A DNA stretch of 64,000 bases from Girardinichthys multiradiatus (taxonomy: Eukaryota > Chordata > Actinopteri > Cyprinodontiformes > Goodeidae): assembly GCF_021462225.1 (NCBI RefSeq), contig NC_061812.1, positions 39,628,675 through 39,692,674 on the forward strand, written 5' to 3'. Within the stretch, counting starts at the first letter, position 1; every line of letters begins with the position of its first letter. Positions 11,249-25,900 of the stretch are shown piece by piece. The position numbers and the translations under genes are program-made. The notes below the pieces were generated by a model. It made no database searches. It saw only the letters and a program-made list of their open reading frames with translations, and was not told the origin of the DNA.

Positions 11249-14200
11249 ATGCAAAAGAAAGGTCCGAAGCCTCTAATGATCCCCAGAAAACCTCCTGAAC
11301 AGAAGCCTGCTTTTGTAAGGCACAGAGCTAAACTCCCATCGACCACTGAGTCGGACATTTACTCACCATTGGTTGGTGAGGAAGAGCGTTTTGTCCAGCA
11401 GAGTTCCCAGGCCACCTCCACGCTGGAATGTGCTGTTCTGAACTCATCGGAGGGTGAGCATGCTGTATTAGCTCATAAGTGATTGATAAAATGTATGTTT
11501 AATGATGCATAGATAAAGTAACAACGTTCCTATTCCTTGAACTTATTTCCAGGTTTCCTTTACTTTAAAGCTACAAACATCACTTTATTTTATTGGGATT
11601 TTAATGATACAACTCAAAGTAACCTATAATTATGAGGTGGTGATCCATAGTTTTCCAAATTTGGAGGTTTTCCAAAGTTTTCACAAATGAAAAGTGGTAG
11701 GCATTAAGAATGGGCAATTATTGTATGTATTGTTATGGGAGAACAATCTGTTGCGTTGATAATTGTGATTTATTGTAATAACTATTAACTGATGATGTTT
11801 GCAAACCCCACAAACTGACAGCATGATTTTGTGTTTTTCACTGTCGGTTCCATGAGATCATCACTAAATGTCGATATGACTGAAAAAATTATTAAATGCA
11901 GTCATGTACTGGTTATTGATGGGTTTGCAGGATTCTGCAGGACTGCATGGTTATTTTTGCTGTTGCCTCGCAGCAAGAAAGTCCCGAGGTTACATGTTCT
12001 TCCCATGCTGGGTACTCTAGCTTCCTCCCACAGTCCAGTCTGTGAGGCCATGTTAGCATAACTGGCTTCATTGAATTGCCCTCAGGACTTAGTGTGTGAG
12101 TGCATGGCTATTTGTCTATGGAGAGCTGTTTCACTCAAAATTAATAAATATAAATAAATACTGCTATTGATAAATTATTGATAAATATTCCATGAAATAA
12201 ATAAATATCCCCATGAAATAAAACAAAATAATTATGTGAAAAGAACAGACTTGGTGTGTGAGTGCATGGCTATTTGTCTTTGGAGAGCCGTTTCATTATT
12301 ATGTTTGCCGATGCCTTTGATGGACTGGTGACCTGTCCTGATTGTACCCCACCTCTTACTCAGTGGAACTAGAAACCAGACGAGCCCCCATGACTCTGAC
12401 AGGGAATAAGCAGGTGTAAATGCACGACAACTGCACTACTTAATGTAACTGTAACTTGTGTTCTCTTCCAGTCCTGCCTTATATTTAGCGCCATCTACTT
12501 TCCCATCAACACTGACCAGCCTCCCTGTCCATACTCAATAAAAGTATCGCCACAGAATGATGGTACCACCCCCATGTTTCATGATGGGAATGGTGTGCTC
12601 AACATGATGGCCAGTTTTAGTTTTCCGACACATGTGGCGTTTATGCATATATGCCAAAATATTCAGTTTTGGTCTTATTTGACCAAAGCTTATACCTCCA
12701 CATGTACGTATATACTTATAGATGTATGGCTTTCTTTCAACAATGGATTTCCTTTTGCCTTGTTTGTAATGTTCACGTGTTCCCTTTTCTTTCCACTTCA
12801 CGATTATATGTTACTTTGTGTTGGTATGTCACAAAATCCTGATAAGGCACATGTCATCCCTCTGTTCATTGAGGTCTAATGGCTACCCTTAGCATCGAAT
12901 TAAATTCCCTGATGTTAGCCTATAAAGTGCTTCATGGAACGGCTCCTGTCTACTTGAATGCTGCCTCACTCCGATCGTGAAGGGATTGTCGGCTAGCAGT
13001 GCCTACACCACGTTCAAGACGATCCAGACTCTTCTTGTGTGTCGTTGCACATCGGTGGAATGACCTACTGAGCTCTACCAGAACAGGGCAGTCCCTGTCT
13101 GTCTTCAAGAAACTCATGAACACCCAGGTCTTCAGAGAGCATCTCCTACCCTAGCCCCTCTACTGCACGCTCCGTCTGCTCTCTCTTTCTACACGGTCTC
13201 CTCTGACAGACCCTGACCAGTGGTCTTCCTTCTTATTGTTAGCTTCGATATTAACAGCATTGTTATATTGCCATTTGTAAGTCTCTCTGGATAAAAGCAT
13301 CTTCCAAATACATAAACATCAACAAAACCTTTGGAGTTTGTGGTTGTGGCATGATAAAACATAGAAAAGTTCAAGGGGTCGGAATAGTTTGTAAATCGCT
13401 GTACAGATTGTATTTTTCAAATAAGCAGACTGTGATTCTACTAAAACATGTTTGTTGCTGTCTAAAAAAAAAACCTTCTCCACGCTTTTGTCCAGCTGTC
13501 AAGACTGCATGGGAAGAGTGCATGGACAACAATCATCATGATAGTGCAGAGCAGTCGGAATCCTCGTATTTCGGTATTGGTGGAGATGTACCTAAAGTTC
13601 AAATTCCCTACGAAACCCTCCCTGGCCATGCTGCTCGCCAGTTAGTGGTAGAGAGGTATGAGCTGTTTTTGATGAAGAGTGTTTTTTATTTTACATTGTT
13701 TTTCATGAAACTATAATTAAACCTAAGTCATCTCTGTTAACAGACTTCGTAGAGAATACTTGGTTATTGACTTGGAGCAACTTCTGGCAGAAAAAGGCAT
13801 AGAGCCTAACAGCTTGATGCCAAGACATCTGAACAGTACTGATCCTATATCAGACAATGTGCTATCACCCATCCTTCCACTTGAGGTAAATCCATAGTGT
13901 TTCTGCTGCAGTTGCTTTCTGGCAACTATTCCAAATATGTGTACTGTCTCCTATAAAATGTCCATATCTCTCTTGTTCTTATTTGATCTATTTTTATTTT
14001 TTTTATTTTATGAGATTTTTGACAATGAGGATTACGACTGCCGGACACCAGAAGACTGGCTTGCTCTGGGCAAAACTGAAGGATCACCTGGTCAAAAGCC
14101 TGTTCCTGCCAAAGCCTTGCTGCTTAAAGGTGATAAATTGATTTTTGGGATAAATGTTACTTCCCTACTTTATAGATTTATAGACATTTCTTACTCTTTT

Positions 14201-17200
14201 TTTCACGTCTTCATTTGTTCATGTCATTTTTTATTCATTTGTCTTCTTCTTTATTCCTAGATGATTCAGGAAGTCCGTGCCCTGAGTACAGCTGGCATTT
14301 AGTTGGGGTTCTGGACTACTCTAAAGAAAAATGTCAGTACTTAGTGCAGAAGGCTCTCCATTACAGCAATAAGAAAGATGAGGAAGTAAAACCTATTAAA
14401 AAAAGAGGACACAAGAAAAGTAAATCCTTTGTTTTGTTTGTTTTCTTGTGTAGCGTAGTAGCAATACTTAATAAACTGTTGAAACCAGATATTTACAAAA
14501 ACTATATGAATACAAAATAATATTTTTCTCACTATCTGACTAATCAGACTAAACTTTTCATATTTTGGTATGAATTGTGCATTTGAATTTCAGAACAAAG
14601 GAAAAGAAAGTCAGAGTGTACCAACATGGCAGAAAGACCACTCAGAGATTAAAAAGCCATTACTCCCAAAAACATTAAAAAAACAGGTTGTAGTTTGCTG
14701 AAGCAATCTGGGACAAAGACCTTAATTTCCATGTTCTGTGGTCTGATGAATCTAAAATAAAATGTTTGGCCATAATGGCCATCATAACATTTAGAGGAAA
14801 AAAAGGGGAAGATTGCAAGTCGGAGAAGACAATTCTCACTGTACGTAAGTAAGGGGGTGGTAGTGTAATAATGTGTGGCTCACCTCACAGAATAGATGGC
14901 ATCCGAACAGACATTGACTCTAAGTATGCCACTAAATTCATTACAAAGCGGCACGAAGACAACAAAGTCAGTGTTCTGGAGCGGCAATCACAAGGCCCTA
15001 AATTCAGTGCCAAAGAAAATTTGTGGGCATAGCTGAAAAGGTTTTTGTTAGCAAGGTGGCCCACAAACCTGACTCAGTAAAAATTAGTTCTAACAGGAGA
15101 AATGGGCGACAGTTCCAGCAAACTATTGAGATAGGATACTAAAAAATTTGAACCAAGTCATAAGGTTAAAAAGGCAAAAAAAAAAAAAAAAAAAACATCT
15201 CCCAAATTCATTCGCTTTTAATTCTGACAGTGAGCAAACAGAAATTATTTTCATCCTTACTGACCTAAAACAATTGAAGGTTTAGTTTGATTTAATGCCA
15301 GAGAGTGATGAAAACAAGGTTTTATCTTTATGCACAGCATATGTAAACATTTGTTTTCAGCTGTATTTTTCAGTCAATCAACACTTTGCTTTCACAGAGA
15401 TGGACCTTTTACATGGAGGCTCTGAGCACTGGGTGCCGAGAATCAGACTGTTATTCAAAGCTGAGGATCCTCGAGTCTTTGCGGAACGAATCGAGTTTGC
15501 TGTACGTTTCAGGAAGCGTGCAGAGGTTCAACTCCTGTACAGCACTTCTGTGGACTGCATGCCCATCTGGGAGGGAAATCCGTCCCTCAGCGATGACAGT
15601 CTGCGACGCATCAAGATATTTGTCCAGTCAGCTTGTGGCTTTAAGGTGACAATGTGAGTCCCTTCATTGTTGACTTTGTTTTGTGTTTTTCGGACAGCTC
15701 GATATGAAGTACACTGTAGAAAAGGGTATAACAAGGCGATGTTTTATGTGCAGATTTGAGAGATGTATAAAAGACTTGGAGAAGGAGGTCAAACTGGAAT
15801 ATGACCGGATTATGAACCGCATGGTGTTTGACAAAATTGTGATGAGCCACCCTGAGGAGTTTTCAGACATCTCTTTGCCACAAAGAGACACAGAGTGCAT
15901 ACTACAAAATGGTAAGGTAGTTTTTTATCGACATGTACCTTGTTTGGTCAAGATTAAGGACATGTAGTGTCAGCCAGAACTCTCAGAACCTAAACACTTA
16001 CTTCTTTTACTCATACAGGATATGTTCCAGTCCCTCCTTATGACTTTGAAAAGAAGCAAGCTGAATTTGCCCTGAACTCTTTGCTAAACCTACCGGAGGT
16101 GATCTGTGTGTTACCTCACATTTTGTCTGAATGCCACAAAATAACAAACATGAGGCTGTTTAACGTGACATTGACCAAACCAATTCGACTGGACGAATTT
16201 GAACTTGTCCAGTCTCAAGTTTTCACTGAGGTAATTAAGCACTGAGCGAGTACAGCGACACCTCTTTTCTGCTAATTTCCTGTTAATAATAATAAAAAAA
16301 ATCAACAATTAATGATTGAAATAAAAATACAACATCAATACAGCAACGATAAATATAAAGCAAACTCTCTGTTAATTCTGAAATTAACAGAGTTAATTTT
16401 CTGCAGTTATTTAAACCTCACTTTACACTGTAATTATTTATTCAACAAATAAGAAAGATCGTGAGACAAAATGGAAAAATCAGATACATACAAATGAATC
16501 AAAATGAATTTATACAGCCCGTTTCATACAGTCTGGTGTAATGCAAAGAGCTTTACAGAAGTTAAAAGCAGAAGGACATATATAGAACCACAACATATAC
16601 ACAAAAAGATAGATTTAAATTTCTTTCACCAGAAAACCTGTCAAATTCCATATTTTGAGACGTCAAATACTGAGATATTGATAAATAATTTAAATACATT
16701 TTTAGAAGGTCAAATATACAGACCTTCTTGCTTATGTTCCTGTTCCTGTTTAATTACATTTAATTGTGCAGAAAATAATATGAATCCAATATGATCAACA
16801 TAAATTCCAAAATAGTCTGGTTAATGAATAGTAGTCGGAAAATTGGGATAAAAACTGATTTTTGCTTATAATATTTTTATAATTCATAATTTAAAGTGCA
16901 AAACTTTGTTTACATTTATTATGTATTTTGCAAAAAAGTGAAAACGTTTTGTTGAGCTTTTTGGAGGATTAATAATCTTTCAGAAAAATAGTTAAATCAC
17001 AGAATTTGTTGATAGATTAATAAATAAAAGGAACTGTTAGGGTCAAGCCCACCCTTAAAACCCAACGTTTGAAAATACCTTTTGCCACACACATTTTGCA
17101 TCACATGATAAAAGAAGCACAGAGACCCTTTTAATTTTTCCAGGTAATCCAGTATCTCCAGGAGAAGTGGGTCATCTCACTCAGCAACAGCATCCGCTCC

Positions 17201-19941
17201 ACTAACAATTCCCTTGCCAAGGGAGGCGCTGGGAAGGAGTCTCGCTTCACCATATTTAGACTGATGAAACTCTTGGTCTTCAGAATGAGGAGCTCCTTGC
17301 ACGACCTTGTTCTAGATTCACTGGATAGCCTGAGCGAGTTTTTTCTGGAAGCTTGTCACAGTGTAATGTCGTGTCCTCCGGATATGGTCTGGGGAAGTGA
17401 CCTCTTCAGAAGCCCCTACAAGTAAGATAAAGCACAGTTACATGGATGCTCCTTTTTAGTGGTGAAACAATTCGTCTGATGAAAAATTAACATAATACAT
17501 CCTTAAGGTGCTTTTACTGGTCATATTGATATTCAGTACTTTGTCAGTCATTTTTCTACGTCCTTCTTTATCGAGGCCGAAGAAGAATCCTCTGTTACTT
17601 GTGGATCTGGTTTTGGACCAAACTGGGGTTCATTACAGCCCTTCACTAGAAGATTTAGAGACATTAATCGCAAAACTGTTCAAATCTGCTATTTTGGTCA
17701 CACACAAAGTTCCGCAGCTTTATAAGGTAACCATAAAACACACGTTTCATGTGGATTTGCTTTGAAAATTAAGCTCTTGGCTCTCTCCATGGTGATAATG
17801 ACATGTGCATGTGTGCCAAAGACATAACTGTTTGGTTCTTGTTCTTACCAGTTTGTGATGAAGAACTTGGTTACCATGGGCAGTTTGCTAATTGAGCCAA
17901 TGAGTTTCCAGAAGAAAGAAGTAGCAGAGCTGGAGGAAAAAGTCCGGGAGGCTGTGATAAAAACAGCTACTCCTCTTAGGGCCTACGCTGCTGAGTATGA
18001 GAAACACTTGGACCTACAAAATTTGGACATTGAAACGTTCAAGTAAGTTTGTTTCCTTTGGTGCCTGGCATAGCTCCACACTTTGCTGCCAGTAATGGTT
18101 CAAAATGCTTGGTTCACTGTATCTTTTGCGATTTTTAGATTATCTTTAAACCCAGTATAATCTTGAAAACTATGACAACCAGATACTATGCATGTACTAA
18201 GTGCATCCCTGACAGGAGAAAGTTTAAACTTGGACTTTCAAAGTAAAGCTCATAGCTACCCTCCAAAATAAGAGTAACTATTTTCTAGAGGACATTTTAA
18301 CAACTGAAGGATTCAAATTCCCGATGGGCCAAAACCACTGATTACGATTGCTGGTAACCTTCAGATTTAAAGCAGATTAATATTTCATGCATTAAATCAG
18401 GAGTGTCCAAAGTGCGTTCCAGAGGCCATATGATTGGTGGCCCTTGGATTAATAGTGCGTGGCTCCCGGATCTGATGCACGTGGACACTTTTCAACAAAG
18501 AGTTAGCTTCCAGTTATGTTTGCAACTGTACATTTTGATAATACACAGGGTAAATGTCTTAATCAAAGGTTATGTTATATCCAGAAGGACGTCTACAATT
18601 GACATCAACACTTTTATTTGACCAGATTCCCTTTTATTTGCTTTTCATGAGGTAAAAAACACATTTGGGAAAGTTTTGGCACCCTATGCCTAACTGCCAT
18701 TTCTGCCTGGCACATTGCTCTCTAAAACTTTTGTTGAACATATATGCTTCAACTTATTCAGTCCAAATTTGCTGCAGTTATAATGAAGATGTGGATTAAT
18801 GCAACCTGGGGGTTCTCCTAGGAATTCCAAAGGATTTCCATAGTGTTTTGCAATGTTCATTTAGAAAAAACATTTGGCGAGGCTCAAAAATGTTTCTTTT
18901 TTCTTTGTTTAATCACAAATAAATCAGACATAGTAACAGTTACAATAGTGGTTCCACTGGAAAAATATTCTTTTATGTCTTACCTTTACGCAGATACCAA
19001 ACATTTGCATGTAGGCCTTATAACTGTGGAGTTAGACTTGATTTATTTAAGGTATGTAATTTCAGGCGGAAATTGCTCTAAAATCCCTTTTGAAGAACAG
19101 ACTAAAAAAATACTAACGGAACTAAACCAGGAAAAGGGTTACTTTGACCTTTTAAAAAAAAAAAGAACGTAAAATATTCTTCAAAATAAAAGCTGTAATA
19201 CTCCATAGAACAGATTATTGCAAAAGCAGATTTCACATAAATAATGTAAGTAAATTAGTGATAAAACATTTTTTTTCTAAATTAACACTTACATAATATG
19301 GTATCTTTTGTAATTACAAAAGGAGGTTCTAGGCTCCTTGTGGACCTAAGCCTGGAATGAAAATAGATCCTGTTTGGGCTGCATACTCAGAGATAATTTT
19401 CAAAATAAAAGTCTTGTTGTTTTATGGGTTAGATTATGAAGAGAGTTGTTTCCAAATTTCCAGTGACTCTAAAGAACAATGTTAATTAATTTGTTTGTCA
19501 CCGTTCGGCATTTGATAGCTTAAACATTTTGCACAAGTTGCAGGCAACATCAGATTTTCCTCTGCACCTTTCTTGTTATTTTTATTATTTGACACAATTC
19601 AGTCTTACACAAAATGAACTCTGTGGCTCACTGTATGGTCATATTTATTTCTGGTTTGGCACTGAATGAAATGATTATTTCCTCTGAATGATGAGTTGTT
19701 ATTTCCTCTATGCTTCAGGTCTCATAATGCAGAGCAGACCTCTGAAGAGGTGAAGACACAGGTCAAACAACATCTTAAAGAAATGGAAAAGCTTGAATAC
19801 TCCCTGCCTTCTTCCATTGTTATTGGTCCCTTTTTTGTCTGTGTGGGGGCAGTACGACAGTCACTCATCAGAAAGCGAAAGTCTTTGGCCAACGCCCTCT
19901 TGGAGAATCTTGCTCTAATGCTACGCAAGCAGATTGAAAGT
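11249..19941 (+). CDS. dnah1: dnah1 exons 1-12: N-terminal tail
   Basis: Exons: 11249-11453, 13496-13655, 13744-13885, 14015-14129, 14261-14419, 15398-15653, 15754-15911, 16019-16230, 17144-17421, 17576-17726, 17852-18042, 19719-19941 (residues about 1-750). This tail binds intermediate/light chains and the doublet microtubule. It matches DNAH1 specifically rather than other heavy chains, for example [12 protein letters not shown] at the start of exon 4, V-P-R-I-R-L-L-F in exon 6, and [18 protein letters not shown] in exon 10. The N-terminus lacks most of the ~75-residue proline-rich leader of human DNAH1. The exon 10 acceptor (tatcgag) and exon 4 acceptor (tatgag) are weak but phase-correct. 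Confidence 0.9.
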
Positions 19942-22900
19942 GTAAGTCGTTTGTTGGGAGGCCAGAAACCCTAACCCTGTGGTGTGTGGACTTCGCTGCA
20001 CTGCCACTACTAAATAGCACGTGGGATTTTCTGTTTTCAGGCAAGCGAAAAGTGTAACATTATAAGCAGAGCGCTACAGGAGAAACCCAACAGCATTGAG
20101 GAACTGACTGAAAAAAGGGAATGGATGAAGCAAATCCCAGAGCAACTTAAGAGTTACACGGTACAAAATTCAACAACTAAGTGGATATTATAACATTTCT
20201 ACGTATTATAATAATAATAATATCTTAAGTTTTACACAAATAACATCTGCAACCTGTCGACAACAGGAACATCTTGCCAAAATTTTGTTGGATCTTGAGG
20301 TTCTGGTAGAATTTTACTACAGTTTTTCAAACGAGGATGTTAACAGAAAGTAAGTGTATATTCATTATCTCCAACAATATGTATCAACGTTGCAGGGTTT
20401 ATACGCAGTCTTGAAAAGTATGGAAAAGTTCTGAGTTTGAGTTTTAGCATTTTTACAGATCTGGATAAGTATGAGAAATGAACGTAGAGGAAGGTAAAAC
20501 AACTGCTTAATCAGACTTTACTTCCTGTCATGTGGTCCACGTGATAAACAGAAGCTCCTCCAACCCGAACAGTTTAACGTCGGCTTTTATATACCAAATA
20601 TGTATCTGTCCATCCATCCATCTCCCTCAGTTAGCTGTGAATTGTTTTTGCTTTGGTCATGTCATTTAGCTTTCCGTTCCATTCTAAGATTGAACTGTCA
20701 AGTTATTGGTACTGTTGCGGGGGCTTATTTGTGCAGGTGGAACGCTATTTGGTGGCCACAAAGGATAATGTACCAGATGGAGATGGTAACCATCCAGCAT
20801 GAAGAGGATGAGAAGTGCTTCCACGAGATCCAACTAGCAGACCGAAACAAATTTGAGGAGCAACTTGACTCTTTGAAGGTGTTTCCTGTCTTTTTATAAA
20901 TGTCAATACATTTCTATTCCATATGAAAGAAGTATTATCCTGATGAGGTCTGGATAATTTTCTGGTTACTTCTTCCCCATAAAACACATGGAAACTTGTG
21001 GTTGTAACGTGCCAAAGTTTAGAAAAAACATTTGAGGGGTGTAAATATTTTTGCACCACACTGTACATGTCTGACAGTGGTCAGTGTCGCATTCAGCTAA
21101 TTATATTGATTTGGTTCTCATTTTATATACAACTGTTTATAGAATACCATTGTTGAGTTTGCGAGATATGACGACATTGATCTTGCCCATGAGATGGCTA
21201 ACAAGGCAAAGGGCACAAGAACACAACTCAAGCAGTGCCAAACCTTGGCGCTAACCTACAACGCCAGAGAGCGTCTGCTTGGTTTACCAGTCTCCAACGT
21301 GGGTGCATGAAAGTTCTTAAATCACTCAATGAATTTACAGCAGGGAGTACTTGGTTTTCTCCTTTTTTTTTAGCTGCAAATTATGAATGCTTATTACAGT
21401 TCGATTGCCTGCAAAACCTGATTAAGGACTTCCGGCCCTTTGAAGAGCTCTGGACCACCACCTCTGACTGGCTACGTTGGAATGAAAGCTGGCTTAATGA
21501 CCCATTGTCTTCAATCGACCCTGAGCAGCTTGAGCGTATTTTCACGGCTGCCCAAAAAACAATGAGCAATTGTATTGAACAGTTCAAGGGAAATCCTGGT
21601 TGGTAACTCAATTATTACCTTAGAAAACCTGCCAAAAGTAAAAAGTGATCGTTAACTTGACTGTTTTTATTTTGTGTGTGTCCTGGGATGCTCTGTTGTC
21701 AACACAATATTAGATGTCCAAATAGTGGCAAGTGTAATGCTTGGCAAGATGGAGAAATTCCAGCCGTTCTACCTTCTGATTCAGTGCCTGAGGAACCCGG
21801 GAATGAAGAGCCACCACTGGGAGATGATTTCACAATGCGTTAACACCAAAGTTATACCAAAAGCAAACATGAATCTTAATCGCTACTTGGAGCTTGGCCT
21901 TCAGCACCACTTGGATGAAATATCTCGCGTGGCCGAGACTGCTGGGAAAGAATACAGCATTGAACAGGTGCTAGATACAGTGATCCACAGTTTTTATTAT
22001 GTAATCTCTGTAAATTGTTGTCAAATTGACAAAATTAAAAGGTTTAAATTCATTTGTTGGCATTGTGCAATATGACAGGAGAGCTACTGTCATGGTATAA
22101 AAGACTGAACTTTCAGTTTTTGTTTGTGCATAACTTGACTAAAGTCAAAGTTACACGTCTCTCTCCACCTTCTCACCTAGGCTCTGGAAAAGATGGAAAA
22201 AGAATGGGCGACAGTTGTCTGTGATGTGTTTCCCTACAAGGACACAGAAACGTTCATCCTGAAGGTCCCAGATGAGATATTCCATTTGCTGGATGACCAT
22301 ATTGTCAAAACTCAGAACATGTCCTTCTCCCCTGTCAAAAAATTCTTTGAGGGGCGCCTTAGCAACTGGGAGAGAAAGCTCAGACTAACTCAAGTACACA
22401 CGTAAACAAACATTAGATTCACAAGATTGTTCCTGTGTCTCATCTTCTATTGCTGCCATCTTCTGTTAATACAGGAGGTGCTGGAAGAGTGGCTGTCATG
22501 CCAGCATGCTTGGCTGACCTTGGAGCCCATCTTTAGTTCTGATGATGTCAAACAGCAGCTGAAGCAAAGAAGAACATACGAGCATTTAGAGCAACGTTGG
22601 AAAAGTGTCATGAGCATTGACTTTAGTGATCAAAATGTCTGTGCTTTTACGTTTCGCATTTTTGAAAGCAGGGCTAAACATATAGTACACTAACTTGGCA
22701 CCAATGGCAATAATGAACAAGTGCATTTGTGTTCATTTTTAGGTGATTGAATTGTGCCAGAATGTTCAGCTACTAAACAAACTGAAGCGCTGCAATGTGT
22801 TTTTGGAAAATGCTCAGAAAGGTCTCTGTGACTACTTGGAGAAAAAAAGAAGCTCCTTTCCAAGGTAAGAGCGATGAGGGGGTGGTTGTATATAAATATA

Positions 22901-25900
22901 AAACATGGAAAGTGTCTCTCAGGTAGAGTGAAGCAATACATTTGTTTTCTTGGATGTTTCTGCAACTTGTAGAAGTTTTGATGCTCCTTCATCTTTTTCA
23001 CATTTTGTCACATGACAACAACAAACTTCAGTGTATTTGTGAGGATTATCAGTGATAGGCCAATTGTACTATATTGTTCCACACTGACTGCTAAACATAC
23101 CACTGACACTGTGTATATAACCTCTGTATGCAGGTTTTTCTTTCTATCAGATGTTGAGCTTCTGGAGATCTTGTCCCAGTCCAAAGATCCCACTGCTGTT
23201 CAACTGCAACTGCACAAATGCTTTGGGAACATTTCACAGGTTTGCTTTGGCTGGATGATTCTTCAAGTACCCCTCATATAGTATATAACAGGAAAATGAA
23301 TAGAAGCTAAGTCCTCCATTTGTCTTTAGCTGCAGTTTCAGTCAGACCTACAGATCACACACATGTATTCCAAAGAGGAGGAACAGGTCAAACTATCCCT
23401 GCCAGTAGCACCAGTTGGGAATGTGGACATCTGGCTGAGGGCTTTAGAAAAGTCTATGAAGGCCACCCTGAGGGATAGCATTGAGAGTGCTCTCAAAGTT
23501 TATTCGGAGGTTAGTCGACTTTTTTGTTGTATCTCACCAGATATTACATTTTTTCCCCACATGAAATTGAAGGCTTATTTTAAAAGCTCCATATGTGTGT
23601 TTTTTTGCCTCAGCAACCTCATGTTGAGTGGGTGTTATCATGGCCTGGTCAAGTGGTGATAGCTAGCTTTCAGGTTTTCTGGACTGCTGAGGTGTCTGAA
23701 GCTTTGGAGAAGGGAGACTTGACTAATCTTCATCCCCGGCTACAGAATCAGGTTTGCCGGCGCTAAAACTACATACCAGTTTGATTAGCCACAGTTTGTT
23801 GAATAAAGTTCATACATTTTCATGCACAGCTCAACTGAACAGTGTGCACCCTCGATTAGACAGTTTCCTACAATCCTAACCTTTTTGTCGTTCTGTTTGT
23901 GAAGCTTGGTGACTTAGTGCAGCTAATGAGAGGACATCACTCTAAGATGCAGCAAGCTGTGTTGTCCTCCCTTATTGTGATAGGAGTCCATACAAAGGAT
24001 GTAATTTCCAAACTGGTGGAGCAGGAGGTTTCAACCATCAATGACTTTGAGTGGATCAGCCAGCTAAGGTTATCAGTTTGCTTTATTTACTTAACAAAAA
24101 ATAAATTTTTACCCCCTGATATTGTTGCTTATTATATGTTTGACTATTATATTTATCAAATACTTGTTGCAGATATTACTGGACAAAAGAGGACCTGTAC
24201 ATACGAGATATGAATGCAGAATTCTTATATGGATATGAATATCTTGGCAACTCTCGTCGCCTGGTCATCACCCCACTCTCTGAGAGGTACAGTAGTGCTT
24301 AAGTATGATGGGGTTTGTTTATTTAAAAAAAATAAAAATAATAATAAAATAAGTATGATGGTTTACTGGTGCTTTTTGCTTGTTATGGAGTACATCCACT
24401 GAATACCTACTTCTGGCTCTTTTAGGTGCTACCTCACCCTTACAGGAGCACTAAATCTCAAGCTTGGGGGTGGACTTGCAGGCCCAGCAGGTGCAGGAAA
24501 GACAGAAACCATTAAAGATCTCGGAAAGGCTTTGGCCATCCACACCGTAGTTTTCAACTGCTCCGATCAGCTCAATACCTTTGCAGTGGGAAAGTTTCTT
24601 AAAGGGGTAGCCAGGTAAAAACTTGTCAGTTGCAAAAAACATCATGAAAAAGCTTGACACGTGCTGTCATTCATGTAAGATGTCCTATCTGTTTTTGTGC
24701 TACAGCTCAGGCGCTTGGGCTTGCTTGGATGACATTGTTCACATTGCTGTGGAGGTTCTCTCTGTTCTGGCACAACAGATCTCCACAATACAAAAGGCCC
24801 AGCAGCAACAGGCAAGCACTGGATAATTCACATTCTACTGCCTATTAGAATCACATTTTGCTCATACCTGTGCTCTGCATATAAGAGATTTACCAATCAT
24901 GCTTGTCCTGGCCAATGAAAATCTCCTTTTTTTCAGGTCTGACCTGCCAATTTTGATTTTTATCAATGATGATGTTTATTTTACAGACTGTAACACATGA
25001 ATGAGAAAGAAATAGCAGTAGATTTTTTGATAGAGGTAGTCATTTTAAAATGAAGGAATTACAAAATTAGCCCCAATACGCATCAAAACAAATGTCCCTA
25101 ACCTTTATCTGATTTTTATGAAACTCAATAAAGTGCGTCAATGTACATTAGGTTGCTTGATTCATTTATAGACCAAAAATGGCGAAAGTTCTCAGTTTTG
25201 ATCCATTTAAGGAATCGGAGATAAGCAGATTTTTCAGTAACTGACTTGCTGATCACTGATCAGAGCCGATCAGGGAAAAACTGCCCGATTCCGATGTTGT
25301 TTCAGTGATTGGTTCATCTCTGTATCTTTGATAAGTTCTTTATTTGATTCTTGTCAAAACTGAACAGAGAATATTGTTAGTCATTTGTTTGGAAGTCAAG
25401 CAAAAAAACAAGCTCTAATAGAAAAGTGAATGTTTTTTCCTAGGCCGATCATTTTGTGTTTGAGGGAGTGGAGATTCCTCTTGTCCCTTCTTGTGCCATA
25501 TTCTTCACCATGAACTCGAGTCGTGCTGCTTGCACAGAAATGCCTGCCAATCTAAAGGTATGAAATAATGATTTAAATCCAAATAACTTTGCAACACTAA
25601 GGAAAAAGTAGGTGGGATTCAACAAATAGCTCAACATCTCCTGCAGGCCCTGTTCCGCCCTGTGTCCATGATGATCCCTGAATATGCTGTGATCGCTGAG
25701 ATCTCCTTGTATTCGTTAGGCTTCACTAATGCCAAAGCCCTCTCCAAGAAGATTGATGCGTTTTTCAGGCTCTCATTGGAACAATCAGGTTCTCAGGTAG
25801 AAGTTTTGAAGAGATGTGTTGATTACGTTTTATATACACTGAAAAATAATAATTTTCTGTTGGGTAATCTTTGAGGAAAAAGAAATATATATTTTTGTTT

